Below, piece by piece: positions 55,936 to 64,000 of a stretch of DNA of 64,000 nt (the stretch's first letter is position 1; each line of letters starts with the position of its first letter). The translations under genes were made by a program, and so were the position numbers. The stretch spans positions 38,662,982 through 38,726,981 of the forward strand of contig NC_090191.1 in assembly GCF_024679245.1 (NCBI RefSeq), written 5' to 3'. This DNA comes from Pseudorasbora parva. Taxonomy: Eukaryota; Chordata; Actinopteri; Cypriniformes; Gobionidae. The notes under the pieces were generated by a model. That model was not told the origin of the DNA and made no database searches. It worked only from the letters and a program-made list of their open reading frames with translations.

Positions 55936-58900
55936 GATTTTAAAATTTTAAAAAGAAACTGAATATACTTAAGACTTATTTTTATCCAAAAAGAAACATA
56001 CCTTGTCTTAAGTGTGTCTGAACATGCCCAGAATACATCAGTTTTTCCAAAAGGCTTCTAACATGTGTTCTGGAAGTGTCATGAGGTGAGATGCATTAAA
56101 CATGAAGCCACGGTAGACGTATCAACCCTGCTGAGTGGAAGTAGCTACACCTTTTGTAGTTTGTATCCTTGACAAAGTGTTGCTGTCAGCTGCCAAACAC
56201 CCGTCTATCACATTACATCAAAACAACCATCTAACATGATCACGTTACAAACTGCAAGATGTGTTAATTACACTAACTGTTGTGTTTGGCAGCCTCGTGT
56301 CAAACAGAGAGCGTTTTCTTTGTTTATTTTTACAATAAAATCCAGTCTAATCGCTTATGACTCCCAGACTTCTCTTTAATAGTCTGTTTTATGGCTCCAA
56401 GACACCAGACTTTGACTTTTTTGTTGTTTTTTTGTTGTATTTTTATATTTTATATTAGCATTTAAAATAGGCTTGTAATCATGGCTGGTTTTAGGAAAAT
56501 GTTTCTTCACCAGTTGCAATGTATGGAAGGTAATTTGTTCGAAGAAAATAATGTAAAAAACTATTATTCTTCTGTTAAAGGATCCTTGTGAGACCAAGAT
56601 GGTAACTATAATTTCCAAGTCTTAAATATTAAGACCTTAGAGCTGTTGTAATCACTTTTCATAGACTATACCATTCAATGTACCATTGGCCGGTTATAAG
56701 AACTTTCCAGAAACACATGCCGACTGAAAGAACTGTGTTAAGGGAGGCGTTGACACCAGTTGCCAAGAAGGCCAAACAGCTGCAATGCGTCCCTTACACT
56801 GAACGACTCCATCATGAGGCACTGAAATTTGACAACATGACATGAGCTAGCATGCTTCATAAAACATGTTAAATGTGACCTGGAGTAAAGTAATGCTTGT
56901 GTATACATACTCTGAGCTGACAGTTTACACAGCTTGTCTAATTACGATATAGAAAGTCTGAAAACCTTTGACAAAACCCACCTATAAATCATAACTCAAC
57001 TGTTTGTCTTCTGAACGTAATGTGCGAAGTCAACGAGCATCTGTGTACATTTTGTTGATTGCAATAAATACAAGCACCTGATGGGTTTTCGAACGCTGCA
57101 GGTCATGGCTTACATCTCACAACCATTCAGAACTAACCCGAGATGTGTGTGAGCACTGCATGAATCCAGATGGAATTTAGTACAGGTCAGAGATGGAGTG
57201 TGTCCAGACGGGGGTCTATGCACTCTTTTCGGAGAACATCTGGAGGCAATTGGACAGCATTAGGGTTTAGACGCTCTTCTTTGAAAATCCTGGGTGGATT
57301 TCTTCCACTGGCACGCTGCCTCCTAAGCCATCCTGAGTCCATCAACTTGGGTAGCTCTTCTTAAACACAAGAGAAATATGTACGGTCATAATGTCATGTC
57401 CTCTTGATTCATTCCATAAGATGCATTGGATAGCATGTCCTTTTTTCATGATGCTTTCATTGTGCTCTAATGCACTGCTGACAGACCAGTTGTGTGCATT
57501 GAGTGCACCAACTTTAAAGTGGCTTTTTACCTTTTTATATTGCATTCTCCGTTTCATTGTACTGTTTCTAGTCAGTATTATTTCTGCAATGGCATGTATG
57601 CACATGTTTCGATCTCAAACAATAGCCAAACAGTTAATCATGTGCCTGTATGGAAAACTCTTTGAGTCGGTTTCTTCCAAAAGATAAAACCCTACTCCAT
57701 GTGACTGACGTATATCTGTTAGCTGAGGGCAACGATTCAGTGTGGATCGTCTTGCTATTCTGTAGTTGGACACATGGCTCGAGGTCTAATGCTCATTTCA
57801 AGATTTTAATCCCAGTCTGACAGAAAGTAAGACCCTAAGAATGGGAAACTTTAGATTGTGAATGTATTTGACGGATACAGTAGAACATTTATATTTGGTG
57901 TAAATGTCAATTTGTCAGTGCAAACTGGCCACACTAATTTCACCAATCGTGTTCCTGGAACAACATTCCAATCAACCAATCACATCTGAGGGTCAAAGTT
58001 AAACCTTTGAACGTGCTTCTAACATCAGTATTATTCATTTCTGTCTGATTTAAGGGATCAGTTATGGGGTAGGGTTATGTTTTGGGGTAGGGATATGGTT
58101 AACGTTACATTTTCAGACAGGAATGTACACATACATCAGTACAAAATATGTTAACCCAGGAACAGGGCTAACTCTAAAAAAAAACAGGAAGTGCTGATTA
58201 TTCAATGCATGCTAAAATAGTCCCATGCATGTTGACCATGCAACTCCAATATCTCTTTTATCTAGACTGAGGTGCGCAGCGAGCCTTGTTGAACGGTGTG
58301 TTAAATGGTGCATTGGGTGGTGTGAAGGCTGTTGCTAATCTCAGGTCAATCCTCTAGGAGTTAAAAGCTCAGGGAGTTGTAAGCCTCCTTTGCCAGCCTT
58401 AGATGATCTGCGTAGGTGGTGAAGAAGCCCCAATGTCGAGGCCACCGACACAGTGCTGTGGGAGATTAACACCTGTCATACATGGACATGCTATTCTGTT
58501 GATTCACAGCTAGGTTTGAACTTTAACGTTAGTCGAAAACAAGGTATACATATGAATGTTTTCCCTTTTGATGGTGGGAAAAAAAACTCTAATTTAATTG
58601 CTTAAAATAGCTTGTAACTCTACACCCATTCTTCATTTACTATAAGCCGATTCATGAATATGCAAATTAGCCCCGTCTCCACTCACTCACACCAGCTCTT
58701 TTACTCAAGTTACTGAGGTAAACACTGCACAATGGTATCGCTCAAAATGTCAGACACATAACGGTAATTAATATGATTAGCCTTTGTCTATTAAACAACT
58801 AATAATGTCTTGCTAATGTTCGCCATCTTAGTTTGCCTTCTAAAAATCAGCATCTTTAGAAACGCTCAAGGAGAACATCAGTGGAGAGAGGCATATAGTT

Positions 58901-60511
58901 CATAACATCATAATATACATCGTATACATAATTCACCTGCTATATTGCTAAATGTACATGATTTTTCATATCAACAGAAAAATATACCGGTAACGGTATT
59001 GAAACTCCACAGTTTTCAGAGAATAGTTAATGATATGCTAAAGCCCGCCCCCCTCGTGACGTGATTGGTTCCAAGGTAGTTTGTGAGGTCAGAAACACCA
59101 GCGATTTGTCTTTGGTGTCAATGGTGTTGACTTATGAATTTGCAAAGAGTTTGTCTCAAAGCATAAAAACACCACATAGACATTTTAACAACATTAAAAA
59201 CTTGACTCGACTGGTGTTTCTAAAATTAAGGAAACCACAAGTGTTTATGCGGATTAATCCTAAGGCAAGTGCAGAGCTGTGCAATCGAGTGGCCTAAACC
59301 AGTTAAAGGAGATCAAGGACCAGATTTTGACGCCTAATGCTCCCGTGTCCTGGAATAAGAGTTCACTGAGAGTGCCGTTTTATAGTTTGATATTATGCCA
59401 TAATGAAATATTGGCTAGATAGCCAGAACCTTTGTTTTCCAGCAAAGAGAGAAGCTGCTACCAATATAGCAAAGGGTTATGAATTGATATCACAAGACTC
59501 AGGTTATATAAAAAGCTATTCTTTTTTTTTGCTTGGATCAAACTGATTGTGCAGGACAGTTTGTGTGAGAGTCAGCTGTGTGTAAATGAAAGGAATTTCT
59601 TGATGTAGTTTTCTGAGGTAATTTACTGCTGAGGCTATATTCTTGTGAGCTTTTAAACAATGCTTACTTGTGTTTGGGATAAAACACAAAGCATTTAGTC
59701 GAGGGGGTTGTTGAGCTGTTATCTATCGCCTTTAACGCATCAGTTTTGGCTGAGGAGGAGCGGTACTAGAGTAAACAGGACCCAAGGGTGATTTAAGAAC
59801 AATATCCCTCTGATCTGCTGAAGATCAGTCCACTCCTAGAGCGATTCTTGATTCAGCCCCAACCCAACATACAATCAAGAATTCAAATATTGCATAATTT
59901 TTATAGCCAGTAGACGTGCCGTATGTGGTGCTAACATCCCTATCAGCACTGGCAATCAATTACATCTTTGCTAAAATGGAAAAAGCGCATGAATGGGTGA
60001 GCTCGTACAGTACGTGCCAAACAGTTCATCATTGCAATTTGTGTTTCGAACTTAATACCGCATGAAAAGTCTCATCTCGTCTCTGACTTTTCCTAATTAT
60101 TCAAAATATGCAGTCAGCTTCTCCCTTGTCCGACCTAGTTCCTGTGGATTAGGGGCGTCAACCAATTTGGGCATTCCGAAGAAATCAACCTAGAGTCCAT
60201 TATCAGCTGACTAGGGCAATCACATGAACTTACGGTGTCATTCCAGACGCTTAAAACAGTGTGGTGTGGTGTGGTTTGGTTTGGAGGTTGTGTGTGTGGA
60301 ACTGCGACCAAGGGAAATCATTCACCACTTTCATATCATGAACAATTTGGGTTGAGCAGAAGAGGTTAAGTGATTTACACCGCTGGTCGGGCTGTAGCCG
60401 TCACTTTGCTTGCGTTTTTAACCAGGAATGTTACCAAATGCAAAACTTTTATTCAATAACAAGTAACTTAGCCTACATGCTTTTTGTGTATGAACTGTAT
60501 TGAGTCCTCTT
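55936..60511. other. Intergenic, no gene recognised
   Basis: Short frames only. The stretch 57885-58175 shares phrases such as TTCCTGGAACAACATT and GGGGTAGGG with 63020-63240 (in part inverted), suggesting one dispersed repeat family. Confidence 0.5.
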
Positions 60512-60772
60512 TACACACAGAAAAATAGAGTGTCAAAATTGTACCTTTAGCTTGTCGCTAAGGCAGTACCCTTAAAAGGACATCTTTGTACCTTTTTTAC
60601 TCCTAAAAGGTGCATATTAGTACCTTTGAGTACAAATGCGTACCTTAGGGTACTACTATGAACCTTTTTGTGGTAAAAATGGTACAATGTTGTTCTTTTA
60701 AGGGTACTGCCCCAGCGACAAGCTGTTGTACCCCTAAAGGTACAATTTTGACACCCTATTTTTCTGTGTGTA
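60512..60772. mobile_element. Palindromic MITE, TACACACAGAAAAATAG ends
   Basis: The two outer 35 bp are inverse with one mismatch (TACACACAGAAAAATAGAGT versus TACACACAGAAAAATAGGGT). Inverse matching continues inward (AGCTTGTCGC, GCAGTACCCTTAAAAG), so most of the 261 bp can fold back. No ORF belongs to it. Confidence 0.85.
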
Positions 60773-60956
60773 TGTACCCACTTTAATAGCTTTAAGGGAT
60801 TCATCGAGGCTCACTCAGAGTTTGGGTACTTTAGTGAGTTTATTTTTGCTTCATTTCATCAGTTTAAAATGTTGTTATAATCCCCTTAAATATCCTTTAG
60901 ACCTTTATGACAATATAAATATTATTTGATCAAAAAAATTGTGCATTAACCACACG

Positions 60957-61170
60957 TGACCCTGGACCACAAAACAAGTCATAAGTCGCACGGGTATATT
61001 TGTGACAATAGCCAACAATACATTGTTTAGGTCAAAATTATATTTTTTTCTTTTATGCCAAAAATCATTAGGATATTAAATAAAGATCATGTTCCATGAA
61101 TATATTTAGTAAATTTCCTACAATAAATATATCACAGATTTATTATTAGTATTATTAGTCTTAGAAAACA
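60957..61170. mobile_element. MITE fragment with GTGACCCTGGACCACAAAAC end
   Basis: Begins GTGACCCTGGACCACAAAAC and keeps the usual order (AAGTCGCACGGGTATATTTG, ATGCCAAAAATCATTAGGAT, AAAGATCATGTTCCATGAAT). The right terminal repeat is missing. Confidence 0.75.
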
Positions 61171-64000
61171 GCCTTAAATATGATAACGTTTTACATAATT
61201 GCCATAAAAAAACAAGTTATGCAACAAAATATGAATCTTACAATGTAAAAGTTTTTATTTGTACTTTAAAGGAAAATTTCACCTAAAAATAACAGTTCTG
61301 TTATACTCTGCCCTGAAATCACTGCAAGATGCAAACTAATATGCAGGAATTTAATTTTATTTTTTTATCCTTGCGCACAATAGTTCATATAAAGCAACAT
61401 AAAAGTATTCAGAAGTTTTACCCTGTGCGAGGAAAAAAGAACAATTCATTTGAAACCTTCCTATCTTCTCAGCACAAATTTGTACTGGTGCAATTTCGGT
61501 CACGCTCGTGTGACTTAAGAAGTGTTTTATTTTTAATATTCTGTTTCTAGTCATTGTATGCTGTAAACAGATTCTTCAAAATTCTCCTTTTGTGTTTCAC
61601 CGGGGAAAAAAAGCATATTTATGTTGAAATGTGTAGACTAAAGCTAAATGCCTGATATACAGCTAGTATGGATGTACGTCAGCTACTCCATAGTAGCATT
61701 AGCATAGCCTACTGCAAATTTTTGCAGATGTTACAGATGTGCAAATGAACATTTGGAATGTTAGAAGAGAACAAAAAAGCCCCATCTCCCCTAACCAAAC
61801 CTCTTTTTTGGCACCTTCTCGAAGAAGAATGTTTAAGCTGCTGTTCATCCATTAAGAGACACGAATGCACATCTGTGCTCCTGTGAGACAAGAACTTCCT
61901 GCATTTATGCAACATGACAGAGCAAAGCACATAAAGAAATATGTCTTTTTTTTTAGGGGTCAGAGATCTTTAATGTGAATTTGAGAGAAAAAGCCCCTCT
62001 GAATGGATCAGTTAGTTTAGCGAGGGATTGCATTATCCGTGCTTCCCAGAAGGTCTCTGACAATGTTTGCCGCACATGAAGAAACACAGCTAAGTGTTTG
62101 AGAGCAGTTAAGAGGATGCAAAGGATTATCTTTTCAAACATGGTCGAAACTGATTCCAGTGCATGTGCTTCTATCGCATCATTTGTTGTGCTATAAATTA
62201 CGCTTTAAGAGAAGCCAGTTGACTTTAACTGGACCAAGTTGCTCATTATGGGCAATTTTTGCAGCTTAATGAAGAAGAACCCTTTTAAAAGCTTACTGGA
62301 CGTATACAAACATAGCAGAGCATTTGATCGCACTTAAGAGGATGAAGAAGATTATCTGTTCAACCCTGGTCTAAAGTTCCAAGTAAATTTCCACCCTCTG
62401 TTAACTTGAATGAGCCCAAATGGGAAGAGTAATTGACATTCATTCTGGAATCTAGTGCTTTTGTACACTTTCCCCCAGAGGCTATGCATTTTATGAGGTA
62501 TGAGACGCAAATTGTGTAGACAAGGACGAAGCAAATTTCAGCGTTTGCTGTTCTCAATTAAAGTGCACATGGGAATGTTGCACAGAGAAATGGTGTCAAG
62601 TCTGCAAATGCTTATAAACATTACAGCAAATCTGTAATCAATACACTATCATTGACACAGACCATCTGGGATAGTCACGTAACTCTTAAGTGTTTTCATG
62701 GAGTGGTTTTTTTATAGGCCTGTGTACAATTTTAAGAGCTGTTATGGTAAAATAATACATTTTATTTTATCAAATACTCATAAAAGGAGTTTTATTGCAG
62801 GGATTTTCTATGCTGGCCTTATTCTGATTCTTGACTTTCTGCCTGAGAATTTAGTGCAAATTGTATCCCTTTGTGTCTAGCTTATTTCCCTGCAAATGAA
62901 AATTTGATTTGGTTTATCAAATTTAGCTTATTAGCTCACTCTGGAATTACGCTGATGCCCTGCTAAATTCTTTACTACAGATTAAATATTATTATTCAAT
63001 CACAACTTCAGTAATGTGGTTGTTGTGAACTTCTTGCAACGTGATTTTGCCATTTGCTGATTCCTGGAACAACATTTCTGCCCAAAAATGTAGTCCTAGC
63101 CATATCCCTATAGCCTTAAACCCAACCCTACACATAACTTATCCCTAAAATCAGAGGGGAATGATAGCTCAATAAGCACTTAAACCTGGTTGTGAGCCTA
63201 AACTTGACATAAACCATAAATTTGTCCCTCAAATCTGATCATGTTCAGAGGCAGAAAAATGAAACCGTATAGGCAATAAAACTCCCTGCTTCATTTTCTA
63301 CGCCGCTGCCTGTAAGGTGACTTTGTCGCGCCCCTCTTTTGAATCCTCAACGTGTAATTGCAGGCATCGCTCCTGCCAAAAAGTGAAATTAGCAATGCTT
63401 ATTGACCGATAATGAGGACGGAGTGATTAACAATCTCCTCTGAACGCTGTGGATCTGATTCCCCTCCCTCATACGCCCGTCCTGTCTGTTAAAGAGATCG
63501 GACAAACAACAAAGGTCAGCGCTGAAAGTAGGCAGAATTGGCTGCAAACCTGTGCTTGTGGCAGCAATGATGAATTAGATAATTGCCCATAAGGTGAACT
63601 ACACCGAACTCAATGTCAACTGATAACAGATCAAACATTCCTCCAGAACAAGAAGTCTTTGTGTTTGTTTTCGTCACCAAAGTCTAATTTAAAACCAATC
63701 GTTTATGTAACAAACCGAGCATCCCATGACATTATAACCCACCATGCCAGGACCTCCCAAACCCTGCGGTTCTTTGGCGGCAAGACATGTGGTTCATAAA
63801 AAAGATATAGAAGCACCCGGGGCAGCGTAAAGATCAGGGAGCACACTTGATATTTATTTTCATTAGACATCTTGCCAAATGTCCGTTTGATGTAGCAGCT
63901 GTAAGCGCTGACTGTCTGCATCACCTCTGTCTCACTGTATCAGTGGCAGCATTAGTCTTCAATTGCTGCACTTTGCACTATAGTGTATAGTTTAGTGTCA
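61171..64000. other. Intergenic, no gene recognised
   Basis: Short frames only. 61265-61310 (AAAGGAAAATTTCACCTAAA) is a scrap of the common TTCACCCAAAAAT repeat end; 63020-63240 is a possible dispersed repeat (see 55936-60511). Confidence 0.5.

Noticed and set aside
57170..57687. Frames of 64-98 codons around 57.2-57.7 kb
   Set aside because: Composition and length fit chance; no domain, no splice partners.

Overview
The window is vertebrate DNA from a ray-finned fish, most likely a cyprinid (carp, goldfish or zebrafish relative). The evidence is a multi-exon tbc1d30 gene with GT-AG introns, long dinucleotide microsatellites, several Tc1-like transposon families, and short repeats whose ends are familiar from cyprinid genomes (for example AGGGTTAGTTCACCCAAAAA and GGTAACACTTTA). 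The species call is inference; no search could be run.

Layout. 71-1780: two non-autonomous DNA transposons side by side. 2616-11966 (+): tbc1d30, a Rab GTPase-activating protein, in 13 coding exons (819 codons plus stop, all phases agree), with poly(A) signals to about 12.56 kb. This is the only host gene I can identify. 12.6-27.7 kb: gene-poor DNA with MITEs, three decayed Tc1 copies, microsatellites and one MITE nested in a Tc1. 27.76-33.11 kb (+): an apparently intact non-LTR retrotransposon (ORF1 389 aa, ORF2 1317 aa) sitting inside a (CT)n microsatellite, which fits the Tx1 lineage of the L1 group. 33.1-33.56 kb: a large inverted repeat built of (CT)n, (CA)n, a unique arm and their mirror copies. 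37.9-46.1 kb: a three-level nest. A Ty3/gypsy element with 401-bp LTRs that read as identical lies inside a Tc1-like element, which lies inside an AT-rich repeat. 47.0-48.1 kb: a MITE-like element expanded by a 15-copy minisatellite of about 51 bp. 52.4-52.7 kb: a TATA box, GC-rich leader, ATG and splice donor that could be the promoter and first exon of an unknown gene. 54.75 kb: a perfect 42-bp hairpin. 55.4-55.93 kb: tandem tRNA-like monomers of about 222 bp. 55.9-64 kb: mostly featureless DNA with two or three MITEs.

How the parts fit. tbc1d30 acts alone here; its introns hold MITE debris and one frame-neutral exon that may be alternatively spliced. The rest is a layered record of transposition. 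The two youngest-looking insertions are the gypsy element (integrase placed before reverse transcriptase, as in the Gmr1 group; tRNA-Pro-like primer site; 4-bp target duplication) and the Tx1-like LINE (open ORFs joined by a TAATG stop-start overlap, microsatellite on both sides). The gypsy element has two reading-frame offsets despite its matching LTRs. No prokaryotic features, CRISPR array, rRNA gene or functional tRNA gene were seen.
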